Below are positions 27,742 through 37,456 of a stretch of 64,000 nucleotides of DNA, piece after piece; position 1 is the first letter of the stretch, and every line of letters starts with the position of its first letter. The notes beneath the pieces were generated by a model. The model searched no databases. It worked only from the letters and a program-made list of their open reading frames with translations, and was not told the origin of the DNA. Origin of the DNA: Lautropia sp. (GTDB lineage: Bacteria > Pseudomonadota > Gammaproteobacteria > Burkholderiales > Burkholderiaceae_E); NCBI GenBank assembly GCA_030523825.1, contig JAUNHU010000001.1, positions 50,383 through 114,382 of the forward strand. The letters are read 5' to 3'. The translations under genes were made by a program, and so were the position numbers.

Positions 27742-29127
27742 ATGACGACTGGCACAAGCCAGAGCAGAGCGTGTCAGCACTCATCCGCCCACACCCAAGC
27801 CCCTTCGGACACGCCGGGCAAAGCACCCGCTCAGCAGAATCCTGGAAAATCCCAAGGGGTGGACAACATCGCCATACACGCCCCTTTCCACCCCGTGTTT
27901 CAGGGCGCCCAGCCTGCATCTGACCTGATCGTGAACCCAGCTGTCCCCTCCCCTGCGTCCGTAACGTCTCCACTCGCCAAGGCCGCCCCCACGCTCCGCA
28001 TCGAGGGCACCGGCCCGGTGGCCCTGGCCACCGCGCTGTGGCTGGTGCGTGCCGGGGTGCCCGCATCAAGGATCGCATTGCCGCTGGCCGATGAGGCAAC
28101 AAGCATCCTGCCCGCCAGTGGCCCCCAGCGGGCGCTGGCGCTTTCCGCCGGCTCCTGCCAGATCCTGTCCCGGCTGATTGCCCTGCCCGCTTCGGGCCGG
28201 ATCGGCACGGTGGAGATTTTCCAGGCAGGCACCAACGGCCATGCCCGGATCGAGGCGGAAGACTTTGCGCTGCCGGCGCTCGGCCATGTCGTGCAATGGG
28301 AAGCGCTCATCAGGCAGCTGCACGAGGCCGCCCGACTGCTGCCCTTTGCCTCTCCCGACGATCCGGCCTTTGCCAGCCCCTCCCTGCGGATTCACGCGGG
28401 TGGCCTGCCGCCTCCCGACAGGCGCAACGACCGCGATTTCTCGACCCGGGACAGTGGCCAGGCAGGGCTGCTGTTCGAGGTGGAATGCGACGGCACGCGG
28501 GACACGGCTTTCGAGTGCTTCTGCCCGGAAGGGCCGCTGGCCCTGCTGCCCGCGCCGCCACTGGACAGTGGCAGACCGCGCTTCACGGTGGTGTGGTGCG
28601 ACGCGGCCGCTGAAGCAAGTGCCCGTGCGCAGCTGAACGCGGAAGCGCTGGGCGAGGCGCTGCAGGCCCGCCTGCGGGCAGTGCTGGGACTGCGGGCCAT
28701 GCGGCGACAGGGAAGCTGTTTTCAGGGGATGCACGTGTGCACGCCAGCGGTGGCCGTGCCCCTGCCGCGTGTCAGCCGCCGTCAGGTCACGGCACCGGGA
28801 GAGGTCTGGATCGGCAACGCCGCGCAGGCACTGCACCCGGTGGCCGGCCAGGGCCTGAATCTGGGCCTGCGCGATGCCTTCGTGCTGGCCCGCCTGCTGG
28901 GCGACGCCTGGCGCCAGCCGGTGCCGGACATCGACGGCGCCCTGCGTGCCCATGCACGCCAGCGGCTGGCCGACCGGGAACTCACCATCGGCACCACCGA
29001 CCTCTTTGCCGTGGCCTTTGGCTGGCCGCTGGCCGGGCGACTGCAATCGGTGCTGCTGCGTGCGCTGCACGTCTCACCCACCCTGCGCCGCCCCCTGGCC
29101 AACGCGCTGGTTTTCGGGCACCGCTGA
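27742..29127 (+). CDS. UbiH/UbiF-family FAD-dependent hydroxylase, atypical
   Basis: Homologue of the flavin monooxygenases that hydroxylate the ubiquinone ring. Clear similarity to UbiH includes RALALSAGSCQILSRL, LPALGHVVQWEALIRQL, and the C-terminal GNAAQALHPVAGQGLNLGLRD (FAD ribityl motif), followed by ADRELTIGTTDLFAVAFGW. Two oddities stand out. The N-terminal dinucleotide motif reads GTGPVALATALWL without the usual acidic residue after it. The middle motif (normally A-D-G-x-x-S) seems to be missing where the protein is shortened around residues 215-250. About 85 low-complexity residues precede the fold. Position before dusB-fis is the usual ubiH locus of betaproteobacteria. Start 27742 is uncertain. 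Confidence 0.75.
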   Translation: MTTGTSQSRACQHSSAHTQAPSDTPGKAPAQQNPGKSQGVDNIAIHAPFHPVFQGAQPASDLIVNPAVPSPASVTSPLAKAAPTLRIEGTGPVALATALWLVRAGVPASRIALPLADEATSILPASGPQRALALSAGSCQILSRLIALPASGRIGTVEIFQAGTNGHARIEAEDFALPALGHVVQWEALIRQLHEAARLLPFASPDDPAFASPSLRIHAGGLPPPDRRNDRDFSTRDSGQAGLLFEVECDGTRDTAFECFCPEGPLALLPAPPLDSGRPRFTVVWCDAAAEASARAQLNAEALGEALQARLRAVLGLRAMRRQGSCFQGMHVCTPAVAVPLPRVSRRQVTAPGEVWIGNAAQALHPVAGQGLNLGLRDAFVLARLLGDAWRQPVPDIDGALRAHARQRLADRELTIGTTDLFAVAFGWPLAGRLQSVLLRALHVSPTLRRPLANALVFGHR

Positions 29128-29186
29128 ATATCCCCGGAAGCAGCAACTCCCGGCCCCGGCCCCATCCGTTTCATGCCCGAACACAC

Positions 29187-29215
29187 TTCAGGAGAACCCC
29201 GGTTCGCGTTAGAAT
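29187..29215 (+). promoter_or_regulatory. Possible promoter for dusB-fis
   Basis: In the 311-bp gap between ubiH-like gene and dusB (no ORF seen), TTCAGG at 29187-29192 and TAGAAT at 29210-29215 stand 17 bp apart and fit a weak sigma-70 promoter. The -10 matches 5 of 6 consensus bases, the -35 only about half. The leader to the chosen dusB start would be some 220 nt. Confidence 0.35.
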
Positions 29216-29438
29216 CCACAGGCTCCTGATCCCGGATCGATCCGGGTCGTTCCGTGGTTCATCTCCTGTCCCTTCCGATGCCCTCCGCATCGGCGGTCGC
29301 TGCCGTATCAGACACCACCGTGTCCATCGACCGCAGCAACCCTGTTCAGGCATGAAACCACCGGGAACTGCGACCCCTGCCGGCACGCTGGAAATGTTTC
29401 CCTGCGCCTTGCCGGCACCTGCGTTTCCCTGTTCTCTC

Positions 29439-30515
29439 ATGCCTTCGACCCCCGCCCGTTCCGCAAGCAACCTGCCTGCGCCGCTCCGCATCGGCTCGTA
29501 TCAGCTCGGGCATCGTGCGCTGGTGGCCCCGATGGCAGGCGTCACCGACCGCCCCTATCGCCAGCTCTGCAAGCGGCTGGGCGCGGGCTACGCGGCCTCG
29601 GAAATGGCGGCCTCCAATCCGCAGCTCTGGAACACGGTGAAAACCTCGCGCCGGCTCGATCATGCCGGCGAGATCGAACCGAAAGCGGTGCAGATCGCGG
29701 GCGCCGATCCCGGCATGATGGCCGAAGCCGCGCGCTTCAACGTGGACCGCGGCGCACAGATCATCGACATCAACATGGGCTGTCCGGTGAAAAAGGTGTG
29801 TAACGTGATGGCGGGCTCGGCGCTGATGGGCAACCTGCCGCTGGCCACCCGCATCATCGAGGCCGTGACCTCGGCGGTGTCGGTGCCGGTCACGGTGAAG
29901 ATGCGCACCGGCGTCGACCCGGAACACCGCAATGCGGTGGAGCTGGCCCGCGCCGCCGAAGCCGCCGGCGTGGCAATGATTACCGTACACGGCCGCAGCC
30001 GCGCCTGCCGCTATCACGGGCCGGTGAATTACGAGGCGATTGCCGAGGTGAAGGCCGCCGTGAAGGTGCCGGTGGTGGCCAACGGCGACATCGACTCGCC
30101 AGAGAAGGCACTGGCCGTGCTGCAACAGACCGGGGCCGATGCCGTGATGGTGGGCCGTGCCGCGCAGGGCCGCCCCTGGATCTTCCGCGAGATCGACCAT
30201 TTTCTGGAAACGGGCACGCACCTGCCTGCACCCACCTGGCGCGAGGTGCGCGACGTGCTCATCGAGCACCTGCAGGACCATTACCGTTTCTACGGCGAAT
30301 ACATTGGCGTGCGCTCGGCACGCAAGCACATCGCGTGGTATCTCGATGCCCTGTCGGGCCCGACCGCAGACGAGAACACCCGGGCGCTTCGCAGCGCCAT
30401 CAATCAAGCCGAGGCGGTGGACGAACAGGTCCGCCTTCTCGAACGTTATTTCGACGATCGCGCAGCCTGGCTCGACACCGGCATCGATCGGGGAGCCCTC
30501 CATCATCATGACTGA
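29439..30515 (+). CDS. dusB: tRNA-dihydrouridine synthase B
   Basis: FMN- and NADPH-dependent reduction of a specific uridine in the D-loop of tRNAs. The 358-residue TIM-barrel protein has LVAPMAGVTDRPYRQLC (about residues 27-43), the substrate segment ASEMAASNPQLWN, and the active-site block INMGCPVKKVCNVMAGSAL, whose second Cys is the proton donor. The phosphate-binding DAVMVGRAAQGRPWIF lies near residue 240. ATG 29439 is preferred because the family starts about 12 residues before the first barrel strand; an in-frame ATG at 29352 would add 29 poorly conserved residues. Its stop overlaps the fis start by 8 bp, the classic dusB-fis operon. Confidence 0.94.
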   Translation: MPSTPARSASNLPAPLRIGSYQLGHRALVAPMAGVTDRPYRQLCKRLGAGYAASEMAASNPQLWNTVKTSRRLDHAGEIEPKAVQIAGADPGMMAEAARFNVDRGAQIIDINMGCPVKKVCNVMAGSALMGNLPLATRIIEAVTSAVSVPVTVKMRTGVDPEHRNAVELARAAEAAGVAMITVHGRSRACRYHGPVNYEAIAEVKAAVKVPVVANGDIDSPEKALAVLQQTGADAVMVGRAAQGRPWIFREIDHFLETGTHLPAPTWREVRDVLIEHLQDHYRFYGEYIGVRSARKHIAWYLDALSGPTADENTRALRSAINQAEAVDEQVRLLERYFDDRAAWLDTGIDRGALHHHD

Positions 30516-30756
30516 AGCCTCGATGACCATTCAGGAAGCCGTGACCCGCAATCTGGAACGCTATTTTCAGGACAGCGACAACACGCAGCCGGGCATGATC
30601 TACGACATGGTGCTGTCCGCCGTCGAGAAGCCGATGCTGGAAGTGGTGATGAAACACGCCGACGGCAATCAGCTGCGGGCGTCGGCCATGCTCGGCATCA
30701 ACCGCAACACGCTGCGCAAGAAGCTGACCACCTACGGCCTGCTGCACACGAAATAA
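30508..30756 (+). CDS. fis: DNA-binding protein Fis
   Basis: Nucleoid-associated protein that bends DNA and activates rRNA promoters in fast growth. The 82-residue protein is slightly shorter than the 98 residues of E. coli Fis, as usual in betaproteobacteria. It ends with the helix-turn-helix [20 protein letters not shown], which is strongly conserved, preceded by the dimer helices [20 protein letters not shown]. The ATG at 30508 overlaps the dusB stop by 8 bp, with an alternative ATG at 30523. GGGGAG at 30490-30495 may be the ribosome-binding site. It is the only recognisable DNA-binding regulator in the window. Confidence 0.93.
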   Translation: MTEASMTIQEAVTRNLERYFQDSDNTQPGMIYDMVLSAVEKPMLEVVMKHADGNQLRASAMLGINRNTLRKKLTTYGLLHTK

Positions 30757-30791
30757 CCCTATCAGCCAAGCAACCACGAAAGGAAAGACCG

Positions 30792-32402
30792 ATGTCGATC
30801 ACGGTTCATGCCAGCGGGGTGGACACACCCGCCGACCTGCCTCCTGCCTCCGTCACCCGTGCACTCATCAGCGTGTTCGACAAGACCGGCGTGCTCGAAT
30901 TTGCCAAGGGACTGCACGCCCTGGGCGTGGAAATCCTCTCCACCGGCGGCACTGCGAAAATGCTGGCCGACAACGGCGTGCCGGTCATCGAGGTGTCCGA
31001 CTACACCGGTTTTCCGGAAATGCTGGATGGCCGTGTCAAAACACTGCACCCGAAGGTGCATGGCGGCCTGCTGGCCCGGCGTGACCTGCCCACCCACATG
31101 AAGGCGCTGGAAGAACACGGCATCGGTCGCATCGACCTGCTGGCCGTGAACCTCTACCCCTTCCAGCAGACCGTGGCAAAGCCCGGCGTGACGCTGGATG
31201 AAGCCATCGAGAACATCGACATCGGCGGCCCGGCCATGCTGCGCGCTGCCGCCAAGAACCATGCGGGCGTCACCGTCATCGTCGACCCGGCCGATTATGA
31301 AACGGTGCTGTCGCAGCTGAAGGCCGACAAGGCCGTGAAGGGCAGCACCCGTTACCGTCTGGCCGTGAAGACCTATGCCCACACCGCGCAATATGACGGT
31401 GCCGTGGCCAACCACCTGTCGGCCATCGCCGACGATGGCGAAAAGGCGCCGCTGCCGCAGACGCTCACGATGCAGTTCGAGCGCGTGCAGCCGATGCGCT
31501 ATGGCGAGAACCCCCACCAGCATGCCGCCTTCTACCGCGAGGCCGCACCGGCAGCCGGTTCGCTGGCCACCTACACCCAGCTGCAGGGCAAGGAACTGTC
31601 CTACAACAACATCGCCGATGCCGATGCCGCCTGGGAATGCGTGAAGACCTTCGAGCAGCCGGCCTGCGTCATCATCAAGCATGCCAACCCCTGCGGCGTG
31701 GCCGTGGGCGAATCGCCTCTGCAGGCGTACCGGCTGGCCTTTGCCACCGATCCCACCTCGGCCTTCGGCGGCATCATCGCCTTCAACCGCCCCGTGGATG
31801 GTGAAACCGCCGAGGCCGTGTCGAAGCAGTTCGTGGAAGTGCTGATGGCCCCCGGGTTTTCAAGTGAGGCCCGTGCGGTGATGTCCGCCAAGCAGAATGT
31901 GCGCCTGCTGGAAGTGCCGCTGGCCCACGACAGCAACCGTTTCGACCTGAAGCGTGTGGGCGGCGGCCTGCTGGTGCAGAGCCCCGACGAGCACCGGCTC
32001 GACGCCTCGGCGCTGAAGATCGTGACTAAGAAGCAGCCCACGCCGCAGCAGCTGGCCGACCTGATGTTTGCCTGGAAGGTGGCGCACTACGTGAAGTCGA
32101 ATGCCATCGTCTATTGCGGCAACGGCCAGACGCTGGGCATCGGTGCCGGCCAGATGAGCCGGGTGGACTCGGCCCGCATCGCCTCGATCAAGGCCGAAAA
32201 TGCCGGCCTCGACCTGAAGGGCTCGGTGGTGGCCTCGGACGCCTTCTTCCCGTTCCGTGACGGTCTCGACGTGGTGATCGACGCTGGCGCCAGCGCCGTG
32301 ATCCAGCCGGGCGGCTCGATGCGCGATCAGGAAGTGATCGACGCGGCCGATGAGCGCGGCGTGACGATGGTGTTCACCGGCGTGCGTCATTTCCGGCATT
32401 GA
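30792..32402 (+). CDS. purH: Bifunctional AICAR transformylase/IMP cyclohydrolase
   Basis: Last two steps of de novo purine synthesis: formylation of AICAR by 10-formyl-tetrahydrofolate, then cyclisation to IMP. The 536-residue protein has the N-terminal MGS-like cyclohydrolase domain ([43 protein letters not shown]). The C-terminal transformylase carries the conserved Lys-His of [15 protein letters not shown] near residue 293 and the terminal [28 protein letters not shown]. It starts 35 bp after fis with GGAAAG upstream and is followed by a strong terminator. The order fis-purH-ruvC is characteristic of Burkholderiales. Confidence 0.97.
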   Translation: MSITVHASGVDTPADLPPASVTRALISVFDKTGVLEFAKGLHALGVEILSTGGTAKMLADNGVPVIEVSDYTGFPEMLDGRVKTLHPKVHGGLLARRDLPTHMKALEEHGIGRIDLLAVNLYPFQQTVAKPGVTLDEAIENIDIGGPAMLRAAAKNHAGVTVIVDPADYETVLSQLKADKAVKGSTRYRLAVKTYAHTAQYDGAVANHLSAIADDGEKAPLPQTLTMQFERVQPMRYGENPHQHAAFYREAAPAAGSLATYTQLQGKELSYNNIADADAAWECVKTFEQPACVIIKHANPCGVAVGESPLQAYRLAFATDPTSAFGGIIAFNRPVDGETAEAVSKQFVEVLMAPGFSSEARAVMSAKQNVRLLEVPLAHDSNRFDLKRVGGGLLVQSPDEHRLDASALKIVTKKQPTPQQLADLMFAWKVAHYVKSNAIVYCGNGQTLGIGAGQMSRVDSARIASIKAENAGLDLKGSVVASDAFFPFRDGLDVVIDAGASAVIQPGGSMRDQEVIDAADERGVTMVFTGVRHFRH

Positions 32403-32438
32403 ACCTGCCCGGGCCGCGGTAAGCGGCCCCGCCCCCAC

Positions 32439-32475
32439 GCCCCTCGCTGCCGGCTGCGGCACGAGGGGCTTTACT
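32439..32475 (+). terminator. Intrinsic terminator after purH
   Basis: Long GC-rich stem: GCCCCTCG (32439-32446) pairs with CGAGGGGC (32462-32469), and TGCCG (32448-32452) with CGGCA (32457-32461), leaving a 4-nt loop and one bulged base. TTTACTGTTT follows directly. It lies 37 bp after the purH stop and separates it from ruvC. Confidence 0.85.
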
Positions 32476-32531
32476 GTTTCGCCCGACTCCCCCGCGGGAG
32501 CAACGGGAGCAGCCCGCGCCTTCCCCACATC

Positions 32532-33044
32532 ATGAGAATCCTCGGCATTGACCCCGGCCTGCGAGTGACGGGTTTCGGCCTGATCGACACCCGCGGCGAC
32601 GCGATGCGCTATGTGACCAGCGGTGTCATCCGCTCGGGCGAGGGGCAGTTGCCGGAACGCATCGGGCGGCTGCACGAAGGCATCGTCGAGCTGGTGCAGG
32701 AATTCAGGCCCACGGTGGCCGTGGTCGAGATCGTCTTCGTCAACGTCAATCCCAAATCGACGCTGATGCTGGGTCAGGCACGCGGCGCCGCCATTGGCGC
32801 ACTGGTCAGTCAGAAGATGCCGGTGTACGAATACACCGCGCTGCAGGTGAAGCAGGCGGTGGTGGGCTATGGCCGCGCCACCAAGGAACAGGTGCAGGAA
32901 ATGGTGAAACGCCTGCTCACCCTGCCCGGCCTGCCCTCGGCCGACGCCGCCGATGCGCTGGCCTGCGCCATCTGCCACAACCACGGCGGGCCGGTCATCG
33001 GCAGCCTGGGCCGGCGCATCCGCGACGGGCGGGTGCTGGGCTGA
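32532..33044 (+). CDS. ruvC: Holliday junction resolvase RuvC
   Basis: Endonuclease that cuts Holliday junctions symmetrically, acting with RuvAB on recombination intermediates. The 170-residue RNase H-like fold has all four catalytic acids at the E. coli positions: D7 in GIDPGLR, E66 in VVEIVF, and D138 and D141 in [20 protein letters not shown] and [15 protein letters not shown] are also typical. It lies downstream of the purH terminator, so it probably has its own promoter. An LpxR-family gene separates it from ruvAB, whereas the three ruv genes are usually adjacent. Confidence 0.96.
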   Translation: MRILGIDPGLRVTGFGLIDTRGDAMRYVTSGVIRSGEGQLPERIGRLHEGIVELVQEFRPTVAVVEIVFVNVNPKSTLMLGQARGAAIGALVSQKMPVYEYTALQVKQAVVGYGRATKEQVQEMVKRLLTLPGLPSADAADALACAICHNHGGPVIGSLGRRIRDGRVLG

Positions 33045-33181
33045 TCCACTCCGATCCGGCGCCTGTCGCCAGATCTTCCAGAATCCCCGTGCACTATCCG
33101 GCAATTGCAAGAAACCTTACTGACCATCGGGTAAGATGCTTCCGGCCGGCATTTCCGCCCGGTGCATGTCCCCTGATCAGC

Positions 33182-34240
33182 ATGAGTTTCCTTCGTTCGA
33201 GCGGTCTCCTCGGCGCCGCTCTGTGCCTGCTGTTGCCTTCGATTGCCCTGGCCGACTCCTGCGACGAGCGCTCCACAGCCGATACCCACAGCGCCATCAA
33301 CCTGCGCATTGACAACGACCTGTTCGGTGGACACGGCCAGGATCAGGGCTACACCAACGGCCTGCTGCTCACGGCGGTCTCTCCCAACCTCATCGACCGG
33401 CGCAACGACCCCTGCATGCCCGGGTTCGCCCAATGGCTGGACCAGCATCTCAGCCGCCTGCATCCGGACGGTTTCGATCAGGTCAATATCGTGGGCTCCT
33501 TTGCACACGGGTTGTTCACCCCCACTGATCCCTTGCCGTCCGAGCTGATCCGCGAGGACCGGCCCTACGCGGCCGGTTTCATCTTCGGCATTGGCTACAA
33601 CGCCCGCAAGGGTGACAGCCTGCGCACCTCGCATCTGCGGCTCGGCTGGATCGGCCCCTCCACCCGCGGCAGGCAGATCCAGAACTCGGTGCACAAGCTG
33701 ACCGGGTCCGATCCCTTCAATGGCTGGGACAACCAGCTGCGCGATGAACCCATCTTCCAGATCCAGCACGAGCGCCTGCGTCGCCGTGACCTCCCCTGCC
33801 CCGGCTTCGGCGGAGTGCAGCAGGACCTGATCGGCTTCGTGGGTGGCTCCATCGGCAACCTGCGCACCGATGTCAACATCGGCGGCGAATGGCGACTCGG
33901 CTGGAAACTGCCGGACGACTTCGGCAGTTCCCCCCTGAACGTGGCCGGCGAGAACACCGCGCCCCCCATCCGCGACAGCGCCCGGCGCAACCTCGCCGGA
34001 CACCTGTTCGTGACAGCCTCGGGAATCTGGACCCTCCACGACATCTCGCTGGATGGCAACACCTTCAAGAACAGCCACAGCGTGAAACGCAAACCCCTTG
34101 GCGCCGAGCTGGGCTTCGGCATCTCCACCACCTGGCGCAGCTGGAAATTCACGATGGCGCGCTATTTCCGCACCCGCGAATTCGAGGGGCAGAAAGACAG
34201 CCCCTTCTACGGCAGCTTCACCATCAGCCGGCAGTTCTGA
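33182..34240 (+). CDS. LpxR-family outer-membrane lipid A 3'-O-deacylase (DUF2219)
   Basis: Predicted 12-stranded outer-membrane barrel enzyme that removes the 3'-acyloxyacyl group of lipid A, a modification that dampens TLR4 recognition. The 352-residue precursor has a signal peptide (cleavage near LADS, residue 24). Family motifs follow: NLRIDNDLFGGHGQDQGYTNG with the active-site Asn-Asp and Thr/Ser region, DRPYAAGFIFG, and VHKLTG...GWDNQLRDEP, whose His matches the catalytic His of Salmonella LpxR. It ends in an aromatic residue, as outer-membrane barrels do. Many homologues in environmental proteobacteria are of unproven activity. Its place between ruvC and ruvA is unusual. The 240 bp after it hold the ruvA control region. 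Confidence 0.85.
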   Translation: MSFLRSSGLLGAALCLLLPSIALADSCDERSTADTHSAINLRIDNDLFGGHGQDQGYTNGLLLTAVSPNLIDRRNDPCMPGFAQWLDQHLSRLHPDGFDQVNIVGSFAHGLFTPTDPLPSELIREDRPYAAGFIFGIGYNARKGDSLRTSHLRLGWIGPSTRGRQIQNSVHKLTGSDPFNGWDNQLRDEPIFQIQHERLRRRDLPCPGFGGVQQDLIGFVGGSIGNLRTDVNIGGEWRLGWKLPDDFGSSPLNVAGENTAPPIRDSARRNLAGHLFVTASGIWTLHDISLDGNTFKNSHSVKRKPLGAELGFGISTTWRSWKFTMARYFRTREFEGQKDSPFYGSFTISRQF

Positions 34241-34331
34241 ACTGAGAGCCCCCATCCCTGTCGGAAAAACCGCCACACGAACAAGGAAACAGGCAACTTC
34301 CTCGGGCATACTACCCTCTGCCCCTCGACTA

Positions 34332-34347
34332 CTGAATAAAATATCAG
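34332..34347. promoter_or_regulatory. LexA-binding SOS box upstream of ruvAB
   Basis: CTGAATAAAATATCAG fits the CTG-N10-CAG LexA consensus, with an AT-only core. The symmetry extends outward to give perfect 7-bp arms CTACTGA (34329-34335) and TCAGTAG (34344-34350). It lies about 130 bp before ruvA in a locally AT-rich patch. ruvAB is a classical LexA regulon member, so DNA-damage induction of ruvAB is expected. No comparable box was seen before ruvC or the lpxR-like gene. Confidence 0.8.
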
Positions 34348-34480
34348 TAGACTTACCCATGCGGGCCATCTCCTTCTGAAGCCGGCCTTGCAGATGCCAG
34401 CCGCGTCGCACGGGCGTCCTGCGCTCCGGTGTCAAGGGCTTCCCCGTGTTTCCGTTTCGCCCCCGGAGGCGTTTTCTTTC

Positions 34481-35068
34481 ATGATCGGTCGCATCCACGG
34501 CACCCTGTTGCTCGTCAACCCTCCCGAAATCCTCGTCGATGTGCATGGCATCGGTTACGAGATTTCGGTGTCCATGAACACGCTTTACGAGCTGCCGCCG
34601 CCCGGCCAGCCCGTCACGCTGTTCACGCATCTGGTGGTGCGCGAGGATGCCCACCTGCTCTACGGTTTTCAGACCGAGGCCGAGCGGGCGGCCTTCCGGG
34701 CACTCATCCGCATCTCCGGCATCGGTCCGCGCATGGCGCTGGCGGTGCTCTCGGGCCTCAGCGTCGAGGATCTCAGCCGTGCCGTCACCGATCAGGAAAC
34801 CGGGCGGCTGACCAAGGTGCCCGGCGTGGGCAAGAAAACGGCCGAACGCCTGCTGCTGGAGCTGAAGGGCAAGCTGGCGCCGGTACTGCCCAAGCCCGCC
34901 GATGGCGGCAGCTCGCTGTTCTCCTCGGGCGACGACATCCTCAATGCGCTGCTGGCGCTCGGCTATTCAGAGAAGGAATCGAACGCCGCCATCGCCGCCC
35001 TGCCGGAAGACATCAGCGTCAACGACGGCATCCGTCAGGCGCTGAAGCGCCTGGTTCGCCATTCCTGA
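34481..35068 (+). CDS. ruvA: Holliday junction branch migration protein RuvA
   Basis: Tetrameric DNA-binding component that grips the Holliday junction and loads RuvB. The 195-residue protein has the N-terminal OB fold ([22 protein letters not shown]), the paired helix-hairpin-helix motifs ([19 protein letters not shown] and [19 protein letters not shown], about residues 73-130), and the C-terminal RuvB-contacting domain [17 protein letters not shown] 34481 is chosen because the OB fold starts there and CGGAGG precedes it. It is 13 bp from ruvB, the two forming an operon under the LexA box. Confidence 0.96.
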   Translation: MIGRIHGTLLLVNPPEILVDVHGIGYEISVSMNTLYELPPPGQPVTLFTHLVVREDAHLLYGFQTEAERAAFRALIRISGIGPRMALAVLSGLSVEDLSRAVTDQETGRLTKVPGVGKKTAERLLLELKGKLAPVLPKPADGGSSLFSSGDDILNALLALGYSEKESNAAIAALPEDISVNDGIRQALKRLVRHS

Positions 35069-35081
35069 GAAGGTTCCCGCA

Positions 35082-36122
35082 ATGGCCATCGAACACGACC
35101 GCCTGATCGACGCCGCACCGGCCTCCACGACCGAGGAGCAACTGGAAAAGGCCCTGCGCCCACGCCGGTTGCAGGACTACGTCGGTCAGCGCAAGATCCG
35201 CGAGCAGCTGGGCATCTTCATCGAGGCCAGCCGCCGCCGCGAGGAAGCGCTGGACCATGTGCTGCTGTTCGGCCCGCCGGGGCTGGGCAAGACGACGCTG
35301 GCGCACATCATCGCGGCCGAGATGGGCGTGAACCTGAAGCAGACCTCCGGGCCGGTGCTGGAACGACCCGGCGATCTGGCGGCGCTGCTCACCGGACTCG
35401 ACCGCAATGACGTGCTGTTCATCGACGAGATCCATCGCCTGTCACCCGTGGTGGAGGAAATCCTCTACCCGGCGCTCGAAGACTTCCAGATCGACATCAT
35501 GATCGGCGAGGGACCGGCAGCACGCTCGATCAAGCTCGACATCGCCCCCTTCACGCTGGTGGGGGCCACCACCCGTGCCGGCATGCTCACCAATCCGCTG
35601 CGCGACCGCTTCGGCATCGTGTCGCGGCTGGAGTTCTACGAAACCGACGAACTGCAGAGCATCGTCATGCGTTCGGCCCGGCTGCTGGGGGCCGACATCG
35701 CCGAAGACGGTGCCAACGAGATTGCCCGCCGGTCGCGGGGCACGCCCCGCATCGCCAACCGGCTGCTGCGGCGGGTGCGCGACTATGCCGACATCCGGGC
35801 CAATGGCCGGATCACCGGCCCGGTGGCCGACGACGCGCTGGGCATGCTCGATGTGGACAGCATCGGGCTCGACATCATGGACCGCAAGCTGCTGCTGGCC
35901 ATCATCGAACGCTTTGCGGGCGGCCCGGTGGGGCTCGACAACGTGGCGGCCGCCATCGGCGAGGTGCGCGACACCATCGAGGACGTGATCGAACCCTATC
36001 TGATTCAGCAGGGGCTGCTGCAACGCACGCCCCGCGGGCGCGTCGTCACGATCAGCACCTGGAACCACTTCGGCATGCAGCCCCCGGCGCAAAACCGGGC
36101 CGACGCAGACACCGGCGCCTGA
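35082..36122 (+). CDS. ruvB: Holliday junction branch migration DNA helicase RuvB
   Basis: AAA+ hexameric motor that drives branch migration with RuvA. The 346-residue protein has Walker [14 protein letters not shown] (about residues 64-76), Walker [10 protein letters not shown], sensor 1 [18 protein letters not shown] with the arginine finger, sensor 2 [17 protein letters not shown], and the C-terminal winged helix ending [14 protein letters not shown]. Length is as in E. coli. It starts 13 bp after ruvA. The next gene, ybgC, begins a separate functional cluster 82 bp downstream. Confidence 0.97.
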   Translation: MAIEHDRLIDAAPASTTEEQLEKALRPRRLQDYVGQRKIREQLGIFIEASRRREEALDHVLLFGPPGLGKTTLAHIIAAEMGVNLKQTSGPVLERPGDLAALLTGLDRNDVLFIDEIHRLSPVVEEILYPALEDFQIDIMIGEGPAARSIKLDIAPFTLVGATTRAGMLTNPLRDRFGIVSRLEFYETDELQSIVMRSARLLGADIAEDGANEIARRSRGTPRIANRLLRRVRDYADIRANGRITGPVADDALGMLDVDSIGLDIMDRKLLLAIIERFAGGPVGLDNVAAAIGEVRDTIEDVIEPYLIQQGLLQRTPRGRVVTISTWNHFGMQPPAQNRADADTGA

Positions 36123-36169
36123 AGAATCCAGGATCTGTCGCCAGAAACCACCGCCGGATGCAGCCATAT

Positions 36170-36205
36170 CCGACAATATCGCCTCAGCCAGTTAGAATTG
36201 CCCCG
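36170..36205 (+). promoter_or_regulatory. Candidate promoter giving a leaderless ybgC-tol transcript
   Basis: CCGACA (36170-36175) and TAGAAT (36193-36198) are 17 bp apart and match 4 and 5 of 6 consensus bases. Counting seven positions from the last T of the -10 box puts the transcription start on 36205, the G of the ybgC GTG codon. A leaderless message is therefore possible; there is no Shine-Dalgarno before the GTG. Confidence 0.4.
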
Positions 36206-36660
36206 TGATAAAACTGCATACGATCGATGTCCGTATCTACTACGAGGACACGGACGCTGGCGGCATCGTCTACTACGCCAACTACCTGAAGTTCTTCGAG
36301 CGCTCCCGCAGTGACTGGTTGCGCGCGCAGGGCATCGACCATCAGGGGCTGGCAGCCCAGGGGCTCGGCCTGGTAGTGCGAAGCTGCAGCATCGACTACC
36401 GCCGCCCTGCCCGGCTGGACGACCTGCTGGCCGTCGATACCGGCATGCTCGATCCGCGCCTCGACATCCGTCGGGCTTCCATCAGGCTCCAGCACCAGGC
36501 CCGTCGGCAGTCCGATGACGCCCTGCTGGTGTCCGGTCAGGTACAGATCGCCTGTGTGGAACTGGCGGCAGCCCGGCCTGCGCCCTTGCCCGACGATGTT
36601 CTGGAACAGCTGAGCGCTCATGCCCGTTCCTGTGGTTCTCGACCCGATGGGGCGCTCTGA
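36205..36660 (+). CDS. ybgC: Tol-Pal system-associated acyl-CoA thioesterase
   Basis: Hotdog-fold thioesterase at the head of the tol-pal operon, acting on short-chain or acyl-carrier-protein thioesters and thought to link phospholipid metabolism with envelope division. The 151-residue protein shows the 4HBT signature RIYYEDTDAGGIVYYANYLKFFERSR (in two pieces: the Asp of DTDAGG at about residue 17 is catalytic, Tyr/Asn of YYANYLKFFE follow). The start codon is GTG at 36205, without a ribosome-binding site. The C-terminal 35 residues are poorly conserved. tolQ follows 91 bp later. Confidence 0.93.
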   Translation: MIKLHTIDVRIYYEDTDAGGIVYYANYLKFFERSRSDWLRAQGIDHQGLAAQGLGLVVRSCSIDYRRPARLDDLLAVDTGMLDPRLDIRRASIRLQHQARRQSDDALLVSGQVQIACVELAAARPAPLPDDVLEQLSAHARSCGSRPDGAL

Positions 36661-36751
36661 GCGCGCCTCCTGTCTCCACCCATCCCCACTGGTCAACGGT
36701 TCTGCCCACCTGATCCGTTGATCTTCATGCCCTCATCAAGCGGTAGCCGCG

Positions 36752-37450
<699 letters not shown>

Positions 37451-37456
37451 TCCGTC

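Noticed and set aside
28737-29438. Upstream extension of dusB to 28737
   Set aside because: The extension overlaps the ubiH-like gene in another frame and has no similarity to DusB. Family alignment starts at about 29439.
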